This document shows, piece by piece, positions 10,439 to 22,073 of a stretch of 64,000 bases of DNA. Every line of letters starts with the position of its first letter. Position 1 is the stretch's first letter. The stretch spans positions 62,001-126,000 of the forward strand of contig JAQGDQ010000341.1 in the NCBI GenBank assembly GCA_030141605.1, given 5' to 3'. The notes below the pieces were generated by a model. The model saw only the letters and a program-made list of their open reading frames with translations, made no database searches and was not told the DNA's origin. Source of the stretch: Tubiluchus corallicola (Eukaryota; Priapulida; Priapulimorpha; Priapulimorphida; Tubiluchidae). Made by a program: the position numbers and the translations under genes.

Positions 10439-12640
10439 GGACTGATCTTACTGACAATTCGACTGTATGTAAGTTCGTTTAGTTTCGTGCAGTTGTCCCG
10501 TTATCATTTCTCACTCAGACAATATACTGTTCGCTATCTTGATCACAGCTTGGTAATCAGTAGTCAATTTGACTTCTAGGCTGTATTAGGACAGCTGCAA
10601 TCAATGTTTGTTTGTTTGTTTACCAGGCAAGACAAACAAGGCAAGTTTTTTTGCTCAGAAGTTTGGTCCTCTTCTTCACAAATACATGATCGGGGCCGGA
10701 CTTTGATTTTGTAGGCCCCTGGGATACAGCTACTTTGATACCCCGGCCCCATTGATAATCAGCAAAAGCATGAATGTCGGATTCTTCAAATCAGTTATTC
10801 AACTTTTACAACATGATTCTTACTTCAGCAGAGCGGGCGCATAAGAGAGAGGAACAGAGCTTTTGCAGCTAAAAGCAAATGAAAAAAATGAGGATAAAGA
10901 GAAAATGGGCGAAATTCGTTTATTAAAAACACAGACGTTCTAAAAAAAAAGAGGACAAGCGCGGCGTATTTAACAGACAACATATAATTTTGTATAATAA
11001 TATTCTTTGTTGAGCATCCGTACGTTGTGATACTCACATCACTTAGCTATAGATAAGTAATTTACAAATTGCATTTAAGAATAGCTCATTTGCTTAATTT
11101 CTATAACGGAAGTATTCTTAAATTTAAATTAGGTGTCAAAAACTTTAAAAAGATGAATAAACTTCTGTCTTTGTCACAGTTCCGATTTATTGTTAGTGAT
11201 GATAAAAATGCATTGGCGATTGCTCATTGCCAATAGCAAAACAGTTTCCGGCATTTATATTACAATAAACAACTGCAACAAACCCTATGTAACTAGACTT
11301 ATTTTAATTACAAAAGTTAGTTTATAGACCTTTACGTAGCATTTGAGCTCATCTACCAGAAGTAAGAATAAGACCAGCAAGAGAAGAATTGTTTATAATC
11401 CGAAAAAAAGTTACTGAAAAATTCAGTTGTCTGATCACGGTCACAGATTTTTCATATGCACCATTCTGATGTAGCAAACCAATCTACGTCACTTCAACGT
11501 GGCAGTAATTATAAAATTTAACCACTTCACAATTGTTTCAAGTTATTTCACTGTAAAATTTCTTCAGCACCGATTTCAATTTATGTACCTTTTTCAATTC
11601 AGTAATAAACGCACATTCACTTTATATGATTTGTAATGCACACACTCACACAGCCAGCAACATAAAATATCACCTGTGTTTGAACAGAGCGAAGAAGCCA
11701 AGTGTAAACAATTAGGTCAGGTGTGCAATCATCATACAGGTGCACTAAAGATTACCTGTTCAGCAGTGCCTAACAGAGTGTAAGCATGCGCGTCTGATGC
11801 GCTGCAACTGCTTTTGAGTCTGTAGGTGATGGGAAACTTAATTGTTATAAAAAATTTCATCAAGTTCTCTGAGCTACGTGGGGAAGGCGAATATTGTTAA
11901 TCGTTCTTGGGTGGATTTTGTATTGGAGTTTATAGATCAAACTAAATTCTATTTTATTTTCGCATAAAGTCATGTAAAACATACAAACAAACTATTTACA
12001 CATATATAAACATGGAAAAATAATAAGACTACACTAAAAATTATGGAGATCAAGCCACTGTATGTGATAAGAAGTCAAAGCGCGGTGCAAATGAATTTAA
12101 AGTTTTAAACAATACTGCGCCGCTGTTGCAATAAGAAACAAACAAAAAATGTTTTAGCTAAGATAGCTACGGATGAATGCGAACTAGTGTCTGTTTGATT
12201 CCACGACCGAATGTGAAATTCTATTGTAGTCTTTGGGATAAAAAGTATATATTTGTATTATAGTGTGATGGGCGTTTTTATAATGTAACTTAAAACTCCA
12301 CTTGTCAACAAAAATAGTAACACTATAACTATAACGGCATTATTATTTAACATTATTGTCAAAAATCTATGACAGACGTCATAGGACGCCAGTTTTGCTA
12401 CATTTGTCGTTGAAGAATGGTGACGTTTGTACTTACTTTTGCGCAGAATATTTATATAACAGTGACAATCCTTAAAACTCTATTACAAAATTTAATATTG
12501 TATACCTAATCTCACAATTACATTACATCGTTAATGATTAGTGACAAGCTGTTGCAGCATGTATTTTTGCAAAAGTGATGACTAGTAATAGTGTGATAGC
12601 GACAAAGTTTATTTCTGTATTTTTTTAACAAAAAATCACT
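10439..12640. other. Intergenic, possible transposon scraps near 10690-10760
   Basis: A short (GTTT)n run lies near 10606-10621. At about 10690-10760 sequences such as GGGGCCGG and CCCCGGCCCC occur in inverted arrangement, resembling ends of hAT-like elements, but no target duplication was found. The remainder is AT-rich and unrecognised. Confidence 0.3.
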
Positions 12641-12644
12641 ATTA

Positions 12645-12738
12645 TCATATACACACACACACATATATATATACTACATATATATATACTATATATACTA
12701 CGTATACTACATATATTATATATATATATATAAAACAC
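12645..12738. repeat. (AC)n/(AT)n microsatellite
   Basis: A short ACAC run passes into about 80 bases of alternating AT with interspersed ACTAC units. Simple sequence. From here to 13990 the DNA is AT-rich with no recognised gene. Confidence 0.85.
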
Positions 12739-13992
12739 AATATGCATATATTGTGTTAAGTTAATGAAACTGAATCAGTGAACCGAGATGTGTATACAAT
12801 GTAATCAAATAATGGAACAGTCTGCAAATAGTGTACGTCGGCCATAAAACGTACGGCTTAAACATAATTAGAATTCAGTTGTGCAGACGTATAAAGTTAT
12901 AAAGTATGAAGATTAATAAACATCATACGGGTACAAAGTGAACATAGTGGATCGGGCCTAAAGGGTTTTGAACAAATTATAATTATTATTGTCACGTAAT
13001 TATATACTCACGTTATCATGATTTTGTGTTATTACGTATATCACAAAATAATACGAAAGGTTTCATAATTTCCAAACTTGGTCCACAAATCTAAACATGA
13101 TGTCAGAAATTGTAATTCGTTAAGATACAAAAACAAAGAAAAAACTGTTCAAAAAATAAAAATACGAAAATCGTAAGTAAAACTTGCAAAAAAAACTAAT
13201 TATGAGCACGATTTCGAACTACACATGAAATTTAGCTTATATTCATGTATTTGTCCATGTATTGTTAAATTTCGATTAATAACACTAACATATTATTTTA
13301 AGTTCAGATGACAATGTAAGATTTAAATAAAGAATAAAATGCATTTTGCACAATTAGAAATTTGGTAATTAGTGTTACTATCAAAGTACTATAAAATTTC
13401 AAGAAAGTATAGAATTATATTATGCACATTAGTTCACCTGTTGGTGCTGTAGACCGTTGGTCGCATCAATTCGTGCTGCAGTTGTCAGGCTGTTGGGTGA
13501 ATTGTAATGAATAAATCCCACAATTAAAAAAACATGGAAAAAAGGAAGAAAAACATGACTTCTAAAAAAGTACTACATGTAGTTCATCTCCAGATGAAAA
13601 AAAGAAAGATGAAAATTATGCAATGTGGAATTATTAATACAAACTTATAGGAGTTTTATTTATATAATTAACAGGTAAAGATATTACATTAGAAAGGATG
13701 CAAACACGTAGAAAAAACACAGAAGCACAACAACTAAAAAATACAAATGGAGAAACGCAGAGTACGAAATCACTGAATGTGGGCAGTGACTTCACACTTT
13801 ATTTACTCCCTTTTTGTTTTGTTTTTTGAGCAATCGTAATTTGAAGCGCCGTGTTTTTTTCTTCTCTTTTTTCCCGTGTTTTAACACGTATTCTTGTCAT
13901 TAGGAATTAATTGCTGTTACATTGGTCAATTTTATGTCGCCAAAAAACTTTGTTGTTAGTCACTAGCCTGACATATGTGCCTGTGCAATAAA

Positions 13993-14020
13993 AAAACGTT
14001 GGATAGTATTCCAACGTTTT
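13993..14020. terminator. Perfect 10-bp-stem hairpin overlapping the stop codon
   Basis: AAAACGTTGG and CCAACGTTTT are separated by 8 bases, and the right arm overlaps the TAA stop of the minus-strand gene that starts at 15170. On the transcript the stem forms at the start of the 3' UTR and is followed by a T-run. In an animal this is more likely an RNA structural or binding element than a terminator. Confidence 0.45.
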
Positions 14021-15170
14021 ATAAATTTTCTATTTCTTGAAGTAACATGCTCACAGAATCCATATCTTTCTGTTTATTATACTCGTTTTCTTTTGTTGTG
14101 CCTTTTGGAGATGACGAAACATTGTCCATTGTCGGAGAAATGTTCTGTAATTTGCTGGGGCTTGGCGCAGGTGACACAGGCATAGGTGATGATAGATTGT
14201 CGTTTGGTGTAGTAGCGCCATCTGTTGATGCTAATGATACTGCTGAGGCAAAAACTTTTTTTGATACCTGCGGTGATTCTAACAGTGAAGGAGTTTCCAT
14301 CGACGTCTGAGGCGATCCTGGTAGTGATGTCTTTGTTGATTCTCGTGATGATTTTTTTGGTAACTGACTTTTTATCGGTGTTAGTTGCGGGCTTGATATT
14401 TCTTCTCGAGCACCCTGCCCGGAATATATTTCACCTTCACTTGCGACCGAATTCAAAGAATTTGGTAACAACTCAAGAGGAACCTGCTCTTGTTTTGAAG
14501 CGGTGTCTGGTACTGCTCGTTGCAATCTGGCCGATTCCGCAGTCCCGCTATTTGTCTGTGGTTGTATGCCATTCCACTGATGTAATGGGGCAATTGGTGG
14601 TGGTGCGTGCCCAATGCTGTGTTGCAATTGAAAATTTCCAGTGTTACCACTAGGATGATAAGCGTTAGGGTGGTGACCCGACATTATAACAAATTCGTTA
14701 CTGTTCCACATTGTTGGATGTGAGTATGTAGTTGTTAATGCGTTGACATTGCAGTTCATTGTGGCAGAATTTTGCCCATAAGGTATCGCATAGTTGCCCT
14801 GGATTGGGATCATTTGTTGTCCATCAATAGGGTATGCAACTGGTTGGTTCTGTCGCCATTCTATGTCCCCCTGAAGACGACAAATTACACCAGGAATCAT
14901 TACTCCAACTGCAGCACACACTGCAATTATAGTGATAATCCAGAGAGGCAGGCCCGTCACAGCAGAAATTATCGCCGGTACAAAAGCCACGGAGAACAGC
15001 AAGACGGCGGTTATTATCATTATTTGTCCTTTTTTCTGCTTTTCATTCATTCTGTTCCATGGAACACTGGGTCCTCTTCTGTGACCATGTCGTCGACCAT
15101 GAAAGCCTCCATGTCCGTGATGGATTCCATGTCTGCGGTGTCCATGTCTTCTGCCACTACGTCTTGCCAT
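14019..15170 (-). CDS. Two-pass membrane protein with Ser/Pro-rich tail
   Basis: A 383-residue protein I cannot assign. Residues 1-33 are extremely Arg/His/Gly-rich (repeated RRHGH-type units). Two hydrophobic segments at about 49-71 and 73-97 form a tight hairpin. A Tyr/Pro/Gln/Asn-rich middle (about 105-215) follows. The last ~150 residues are Ser/Thr/Pro-rich and look disordered and phosphorylatable, ending in a short Leu-rich helix (SMLLQEIENL). The ATG sits in a good context (GAACAATGG). The topology, hairpin then long cytosolic tail, matches the PPxY gene at 2863 although the tails are unrelated. His-rich ends can bind metals, but that is speculation. Three frames on the plus strand here are shadows. 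Confidence 0.7.
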   Translation of the reverse strand: MARRSGRRHGHRRHGIHHGHGGFHGRRHGHRRGPSVPWNRMNEKQKKGQIMIITAVLLFSVAFVPAIISAVTGLPLWIITIIAVCAAVGVMIPGVICRLQGDIEWRQNQPVAYPIDGQQMIPIQGNYAIPYGQNSATMNCNVNALTTTYSHPTMWNSNEFVIMSGHHPNAYHPSGNTGNFQLQHSIGHAPPPIAPLHQWNGIQPQTNSGTAESARLQRAVPDTASKQEQVPLELLPNSLNSVASEGEIYSGQGAREEISSPQLTPIKSQLPKKSSRESTKTSLPGSPQTSMETPSLLESPQVSKKVFASAVSLASTDGATTPNDNLSSPMPVSPAPSPSKLQNISPTMDNVSSSPKGTTKENEYNKQKDMDSVSMLLQEIENL

Positions 15171-16190
15171 TGTTCCAGTCTGTTCAAGAGCCTTTAGGAG
15201 ATCGGGTGTCTGATGATGCGTACTAACGTAGTAGGCTGGTAACTGTTTCTACTTTACTAATTTGTTCCTTACATACGTTTTGTTTATAATCTTGGAGGTA
15301 ATACAACGCACCGTTGATCTATATGGGTCCATGTGCAGCGTAACTCAATGACAAACTGTTAATGGCTTTTATTGGTTATCCGTATCCCACAGATCTGCTC
15401 ACCACTTGGGTCTCATTTTATCTCCATCGTTGTTCTGTTTTCACAAATGTCTTGTTTGACTACTCTGAGTTATCAAATGATATTTTCCTTTATGCTTTAC
15501 ACTCATTTTTGCTTCACTAAAATGCATTCACTTAAAGTATTTTTGGCTAAAAGTTTGGACCTATAAAGTAAACCTTCAAGAAGCAGAAACTCATGAACTC
15601 GTGGCAGCTTCTACGCAATGTCGTTTAATTCATCAGTGCTTTGACACTTTATGCTATTCTTCCCTCCAACGTTATAATGTCATTAGTGTGACATTCAATT
15701 ATTCATTACTTGTAGCACAGAGAAGATATTATATGATCAACTTGTCGTGATACGGAACTTGACAACTGCTGCTTGGTTACTTCATAAAATGCAAATAGTT
15801 TTTTTTTCATTTTTGATTGAACTGGGACTCTAAGATAAAAGTTCTTATAGGCAAGTCGGTAGAGATAAACTGGTTTTCGTTGATAAATATCACATAGTAA
15901 AAAGGCCAGCAATTTCATCTGCTTACTGTATTGGACCAAAAGTAATAGAGGCGATAAGCCAGTCGCGTATATGCATATAGTCAGGACACAACGTTGTATT
16001 GAAACGCAACTATTTTATATTTTAACTCTTTATTTAATAAAATTGGAGATATGCGTGACAAATAGTTTGTTGGAAGAAGAAGAACTAACGGTGTAGTTTA
16101 CAAAAAGAAGGTGGCTGTGAAATATTTGCAAAAGAACAGTTAATGAGAAAATGAAATCATGAATGTGGTACTATTTGGCAGTGATATTTT
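15171..16190. other. Intergenic, nothing coding recognised
   Basis: The left end is the probable promoter region of the preceding minus-strand gene. Open frames at 15372-15566 (+) and 15706-15939 (-) look like chance. Confidence 0.35.
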
Positions 16191-16199
16191 TAATGTAGA

Positions 16200-16625
16200 A
16201 TGTGCCATGTGCTCGCCGAAGCCCTCTTGAAAAAGGGCTTCATGGTCGTCAGGGAACGATGGTTCGAGGTCAACAGAACCAGGTTTTATCCCGACATCCT
16301 GGCTACCAAAGATGGCCATACGTATGTTATTTCATCCACATTCATCCGGTTTCATCTAACCTCCTCGGCGGCAGGAAACATCAACTGGCTAAGGGCTAGG
16401 TGCAGGGACAAAGCTCTGAAGTACGAACCAATCCTTGCTCATGTCAAGAGACGTTGCGGCTCTGCCACTCCCTCGTCGCATGGCATCTGTGTGGGTTATC
16501 GCGGGGAGTGGGGCGCCAACGATGACCTCCTGAAGACGCTCGATCTTCTGGGCATCCGAGCCAAGCTGATCCACTCTGTGATTAGAGGCTCGTGCAACAC
16601 CTGGAGAAAGTACCTGAGAGAATGA
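16200..16625 (+). pseudogene. Restriction-like endonuclease domain of an R2-type element (fragment)
   Basis: Encodes 141 residues that read as the C-terminal restriction-like endonuclease of R2/NeSL-type LINEs. A helix LLKKGFMVVRER is followed by RTRFYPDILATKDGHTYVIS, the PD...(D/E)xK-type core, then KALKY, where family members have K..KY, and a terminal Trp. In the family the strand after the PD motif normally ends in Asp (V-D). Here the position reads VISS, so the second acidic residue appears lost and the domain is probably inactive. The reverse-transcriptase part is missing. The frame is open, which suggests fairly recent insertion, but there is no full gene. The ATG given is simply the first in the fragment. 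Confidence 0.6.
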
Positions 16626-16715
16626 TGAAAGTAATGATCAACAGGCAAAAAGGGAATGGACTCCCGTCGCCTCTGGCACAGGATGATACATCCTAGGGCT
16701 ACTCGAGTCCCAAGA

Positions 16716-16812
16716 AGCTGGTGCTTCTGCTGGTGCTTCTGCATTGTTCTGCTGGTGCCTCTGCATTGTTCTGCTGGTGCTTCTGCATTGTTCTGCTGGT
16801 GCCTCTGCAACG
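16716..16812. repeat. 22-bp minisatellite in the retroelement tail
   Basis: About four copies of a 22-bp unit (TGCCTCTGCATTGTTCTGCT plus two bases), alternating TGCCTCTGC and TGCTTCTGC starts. The period is not a multiple of three, so the open frames crossing it are artefacts. Confidence 0.85.
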
Positions 16813-17694
16813 TTGATCAGTTATTAGCAAGAATACTAAATATTCCTCAGACTTAACACCACAGCACGTTTGGCATTTAATTTGATTTCCAAGGGAATCT
16901 CTTGTAGCTTTTCCACTATGTTCATTTAAAAATGCCTTTTTGCCTGCCGCAAATATTACAGTTTTGTTTTCAAAACCACGGCGATAGTTATTAGGTTTGG
17001 AAGTTTAGTCTCTTTGTTCATGTGTTTTTACCTGCTCGTTCATTCACTTATTTACTTATTTCATCGTTTGCTTGCTGATTCAATAAACAAAACAGTAATT
17101 ATTTAATTAAATCATTGTGCCATTTTTCATCTGATTTAAATGGAGTTAAGAATTAACACATGTTTTTTCTTCATATTTCTTTTATTTATTTGCTTATTGG
17201 TTTAATGAGATAAGTGGTGACTGTTTAATCAAACCGTTTATCATCATACGCCATCCATACATCATCATTATCATCACCGTCATCGTCGACCTTACCACAG
17301 ATGTTCAGACAATAAAATTAACTAAAAATTTTTAACACTTCAAAAACTCACACGTGTGCATATAAACACTGAAAATTATCAAAAACTTTTGCTCAGAGGA
17401 GAACGTTGGTTGAATTGATTGGGCTCTATTGCCTTGACTATCTAGTCTGCAAATAAAGACAGCAATTAACTATTATAGTCAGTTATTGTTTTTTACTATT
17501 GGGTGTGTATAGTTTGATAAGGCTTTTGACAGTGCTAGTAACAGTAACACAAGAAAATAATTAGACAATTACTGGTTTATTAGACAGCAGAGCTGTTAGT
17601 ATCACCTTATTGTGCTTAATTGTTGGCAACAGCGTTCCAACATCTGATGCGTGTACGACAGTTTTTATGTACCAATAGATATGGAATAAACTTA

Positions 17695-17920
17695 ACTAGA
17701 CTAAACTCAACTCAACTCAACTCAACTCAACTAAACTAAGCTAAGCTAAAGTTAAAACTAAACTAAGCTAACCTAAGCTTAGCTCAGCTAAGCTAACCTA
17801 GCCAAACCAAACCAAACCAAACCAAACCAAACCAAACCAAACCAAACCAAACCAAACCAAACCAATCCAAACCGAACCAAACCAAACCAAACCAAACTAA
17901 ACCAAACTAAACTAAAATTC
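17695..17920. repeat. Pentanucleotide satellite (CTCAA/CTAAG/CCAAA)n
   Basis: About 225 bases of 5-bp tandem repeats in three blocks: CTCAA, then variable CTAAG/CTAAA, then a homogeneous CCAAA block with few errors. The gradual change of unit indicates local expansion of variants. Confidence 0.95.
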
Positions 17921-18315
17921 GTCTGTTATTTGAAATAGTGTTTTAGTTGCGCCGCCGCCAAGACATTCAACCGTTCAACGAGTTTTTTCCTGTTTTACTT
18001 GTTTTATTTTGCGCAAATTTTCTAAAAATCAGCTTTATATTATAGCTTTATTGTAGTTAATGAATTTGTCACAGCAGCACATTTTAACAACGTTACAGTG
18101 CACATTCCAAACTACAATTTAGCGTAACTTTTTATGTTTTTAAGGGCGTTAATCTATTTCTCTGCTTGAGCTGTTCAACTTTCATCATGACGGCAAGTAT
18201 CAAATTTGATGTTAAATTTTATTGTCGGATTAAAAAAGTACATTTAACAGATAACTAAGTAGTGTAATTTTGTAGTTATAGTGCATTCGATTTTGAACAA
18301 ACAATGTGTTTAAGT

Positions 18316-21300
18316 CTAGTTATACGTATTTCTGAAAGATAAAAGCACTGTTTGCAGTAAAATGTTAAGGAGTATTAAATTGACACCCCGATATAGCGGA
18401 ATCTTCGAAGAGAGTTGACAGCGATAATGTGTCAAACACTTAATCGTAGAATCTCTCCAGTGGAATTCAATTACCCATTGCATACTGCAGTTACACGCAA
18501 GTCTGGTACCTGAAAAACATTCTGCATAAGTTGGGTTACTATAATGCTTCCACAAATTGTCTTAGAACTGAGTAGTCACTATGCACTTCACTGATTTTAA
18601 TTTTTTTTACAAACAAAATAGAATTTAATTTTTGAAAATCAGCACGGATGAACCACTTTTCAGAATTCGTTTATACGAATCGGTCGAAAATTTGAAACAC
18701 TGAAAATCTGATATATGGTGAAATGTCACGTAGAGGAGTTTATAAGTCGAATTTTACAAGTATTCAAGCAACTTAAAATGATACTTAAGATAATACATTC
18801 GGTACCGTATGATAATCCTTCCAATTTTATCTATCAAACATCAAAAACACTAAAAATAAGAGAACTTCATGACAGTCATTACTTGTTATTTATATATAGA
18901 TTTTATAATGGTTTACTTCCTCCTGCATTTAAATCATATTTCCAACCATTCAGTGAAATTCATAGTTATGCAAACAATAACTACTACATGCCGCCTCATA
19001 GAGCTGATCCATTTAGAAGAACAACACCTTTTAACGCTATAAAGCTGAGAGTAAACTCACAAGTTGTGAACGCCTTACGAGGCTCTGTCGGCAAGTTATT
19101 TCAAACTCTCCGAGAGTTGCTGTGAGCTAGCAGGACCGGAGTCAGAGGACCCGCGCCTCCCATTCCGACTGGGGCACTCAGTTTCATATTCTAGTCAGCC
19201 ACATTTTTAGAGTAGATATCAGAGAGCAGTATGCTTATGTAGTGTTTTAGTAAACAGTGGTCTTAGGTTAAAATGACAAAGTCAGGAGTAAGTAGTTTGA
19301 TGAGCTTATTATCTTAAAGCACAAGAAACCCTCCACTTACATAAAACTTGAAAAATTCGTCTAGAAATTTACCATTTACATACTTTTTTCCTGCATACAG
19401 GACTTGCGTCAGCAGCAGTATATAGCATGTGAATTTAAATTCCCGGGATGGCCGTGAGACGCAGCCATTTTGACGATAAGTCATTTGAAACAAGTTTAGA
19501 TAACATTGTGTTAAGTTTGAAAAAATAATCACTGCAGACGTAAATAAATAAGTAAATAAATAAATAAAATAACTAAATAAGTAAAATTTTAAATTATCGT
19601 ATATCGTCAATAAGATTAAAAATATGTTTTTGCTTATTGAGTGGTGCATCCTGGAGGTGAGTCAGCGACATTTTACCAATTGAAAGGATTTTAAATAATT
19701 AACAATTTTCTTTTCTAGTTACGTAAGTCTCTCAAGCAGGTAAACGAAATGCTAAGTAATATAACTTTGCATGGAAAGTTTTTGGGACGTAGTTTAACAT
19801 TCCTTTTTCTTTCCCTGATTTACGTTGCTCGTATATTACGCCATGTAATGGCGCGGTCGGAACAGTATGACGAAAATTTAAAAGGAAAACGAACAAAAAT
19901 CTTTTCAACCCGACTACAATATACGCATAAAATTGGCATAAAGTAATATAAATTTTTAAGCGACTTTTCTGAAACCAACTTCGGGTACCCCTTTTCTTGT
20001 CCTTTAATCCTTTAAATGAACCTAGCCTTATATACAGTTTCCTAGTTGTGTTATAATTAGAGCAATTTATTATAGCGAACCAAGAGAAAAAAACAACAAT
20101 TCAACAACAAAACAACAAAAATATTTCTCCTTATTTGTAACAATCTACTTTACAAAATTAACTTAAATGAGGCCCGATTCATTTTCTATATTGTTTAAAT
20201 TTATGATTCATAGATAATTCTTTAGTAGTAGTACTAGTAGAGCTTCTCGGTCTAAATACAAAGTTACAACTACGATTTAATATTAAGTATAGCAAAACAC
20301 TAGTTTATATTCAGTCTTTAAAAAAAGCACAAATCACTTAACGTGTTTTCGTTTTGTTTTACTGTTATCGCTTAAACTTAGAAAAGTATAACCAAGAAAT
20401 TTGCAAAAACTTTCTGTAAAGCATAAATTTAAAATGTACTACCTCTCAACAGAAATTTTTAAGTGAGGTGGTTGCCGTCAGTTGTCTGAAAATTATGACG
20501 TAACTGGGGTACTTCGTGACTTTTCTTAAAGTTCAGAATAAAGACTGCTCCAAAATATTGAAAACTACAATAGCTTTTTTTTAAATTTTTTAAATCAAAG
20601 CTTAGATTAAATAAGAATTACCTCGGATACTCAAATTTCGTTAAACTTTCAATGGTACGCGCGGCTCAGTGAATCTACTAAGATTGGCAACGGCGCCTTT
20701 TTGTCACATTCGCGTGGCCGACGAATAGAAGGCGGTACCATGATAAACATGATCACGAACTGCGGTGTTAGTTTTTGACGTCATATGATGTTGAGCCCAC
20801 TTTTCGTTACAACATGCGTTTACACAGTATTGTAACACTTATGCAAATATGCTTGATGCGCAAGGGAAGACGCCTGCCATTGCGCAAACTGTGGTTAGTT
20901 TCTGAAGTAAGCAATAGCTGTTTTCGGTTGATGTTAATTAACTTTCAAAGCTAATTATTGAAATATAAGGAACAATTGCTAACTTTTATAGGCAAGAATA
21001 TATATGCATATTTTGGACATTAGATTAAAATGTGATTGAGTCTAAACAATCGTTCGGTCTTTCTTTTAACTGCATCGTAGCTTTCGGTGAGTGCGCGCTG
21101 CTTAAACTAATTCAAACTTCTGCAGCTTACCCTAATATTCACCCAGAAATGTTACAGCGTCAGCTAGCTAATGTTTTTGTAAAAAAAATTAATTTTTAGA
21201 AAGTAGGAGGAGTGTTGATTCGGTGGGTGTTGATGTACACTGCAAATTACTTGATTTTATTAATTTTGCAGCTGTAGAGTCCGAAGAAGATTTTAAGTTA

Positions 21301-22013
21301 TATCACCACTTAATACATCGGTGAGTTCTCATTATTTGGTATTTTTCTATCTGTATTTCTGATTCTATACCTGTGATATTAAGAAGATCTGGTACGTGAG
21401 GCATGTTGACTATTGGCTCGTCCATCAACTCTAAGCCAGCGTTCTTAATGACGATTTTGTTCAGTTTTTTGCTGTTGGAAAAATCCAGTGCACCAAGTGT
21501 TATCAGTTTTGGAGTATTTTCAATTACGATTTCCAACAACTCCGGTAACTCAGAAAACGCTTTATCTGCGATGGAAGCCAAATAATAATTTTCCTTTAGC
21601 CACAAGAGCCTCATGTTTGGAAGGCCAATGAAGGTCTCATTTGTTATATTCGTAATATTTGATTGATGTAGGCGAAACGAAAAGAGAAATTGTCCTCCAT
21701 TGATGAAACCTCTCTGTGGTAATGAACTGTCGGAAAAATAAAATATGTGCAAGTGGTACCATGTGCCTAGGAACTCAGACAGGCTGCCTATGATGTCTTT
21801 AAATTCACGATTATCAATATGGTTATTTCCACGAAGTCCGCAAGTTATGAAACAAAGGCTTGTGTTCAGTGATGTGACAGGCTGTTTACTGTAAGCGCAA
21901 TCTATTATAGGCCTGGTAAATTCACACGATTCGTCTTCGTTTGCGTTGGCATACAAGAGGAACTTGACAAAAATCATCAGACAAGCATGTAGCCAGGTAC
22001 TGCATCTGTTCAT
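18316..22013 (-). CDS. LRR surface/secreted protein A (two exons)
   Basis: I join exon 1 (22013-21371) to exon 2 (18509-18316). The donor is ACAG|GTATAG, the acceptor is TTTTTCAG|GTACC, and the intron is phase 1, giving 278 residues. Exon 1 encodes a signal peptide from MNRCSTW, a Cys-rich N-cap (CEFTRPIIDC...CFITCGLRG), and about five irregular leucine-rich repeats with many N-glycosylation sites (for example NITNITNET). Exon 2 encodes an LRR C-cap (CNCSMQW with two later Cys) and a hydrophobic tail (NLILLNILLQTVLL), suggesting a GPI signal or membrane anchor. Gene B has the same plan and splice phase. I do not recognise the family outside this window. An earlier in-frame Met at 22073 exists, but the signal peptide fits the Met at 22013. 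The 2.9-kb intron holds a LINE fragment and one interspersed repeat. Confidence 0.7.
18715..19135 (+). mobile_element. LINE fragment (CR1/L2-like, post-RT region)
   Basis: A 136-codon frame contains LQVFKQLKMILKIIHS, FIYRFYNGLLPPAF and SEIHSYANNNYY. This order of motifs lies between the reverse-transcriptase core and the C-terminus of many CR1/L2-like LINEs. It is truncated on both sides and ends in degenerate sequence. It lies antisense inside the intron of LRR gene A. Confidence 0.65.
19314..19835 (+). repeat. Unnamed interspersed repeat, copy 1
   Basis: About 520 bases resembling 36957-37438 and 41995-42510 along their whole length. Shared landmarks include CACAAGAAA...CCACTTACAT at the left, AATAAGATTAAAAATA in the middle, GTGAGTCAGCGACATTTTAC, and TTTAACATT...TTTTC near the right end. 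No open frame is conserved among copies, so it is non-autonomous. A run of AAATAAATAA lies inside this copy. Confidence 0.75.
19836..21302. other. Intron of LRR gene A, unrecognised
   Basis: AT-rich DNA between the repeat and exon 1. A CpG-bearing stretch near 20650-20780 stands out. No coding similarity is seen. Confidence 0.35.
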
Positions 22014-22073
22014 TGTTGGTCGCTTACTTAAATAGCACTTATGTATTATTGCACAACATTGCAATGTTAACAA

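Larger units (their letters stand above)
16195..16845 (+). mobile_element. 5'-truncated R2-like non-LTR retrotransposon
   Basis: A GC-rich island of about 650 bases in AT-rich DNA. It holds the last ~140 codons of a retrotransposon polyprotein (16200-16625) followed by a short 3' region with a 22-bp tandem repeat. The left edge is abrupt, as expected for 5'-truncated target-primed insertion. The right boundary near 16845 is a guess from composition. No target duplication was identified. Confidence 0.6.

Noticed and set aside
14047-15197. Several plus-strand open frames
   Set aside because: They lie opposite the 383-codon minus-strand gene, whose translation has membrane segments and sensible composition; the plus frames do not.
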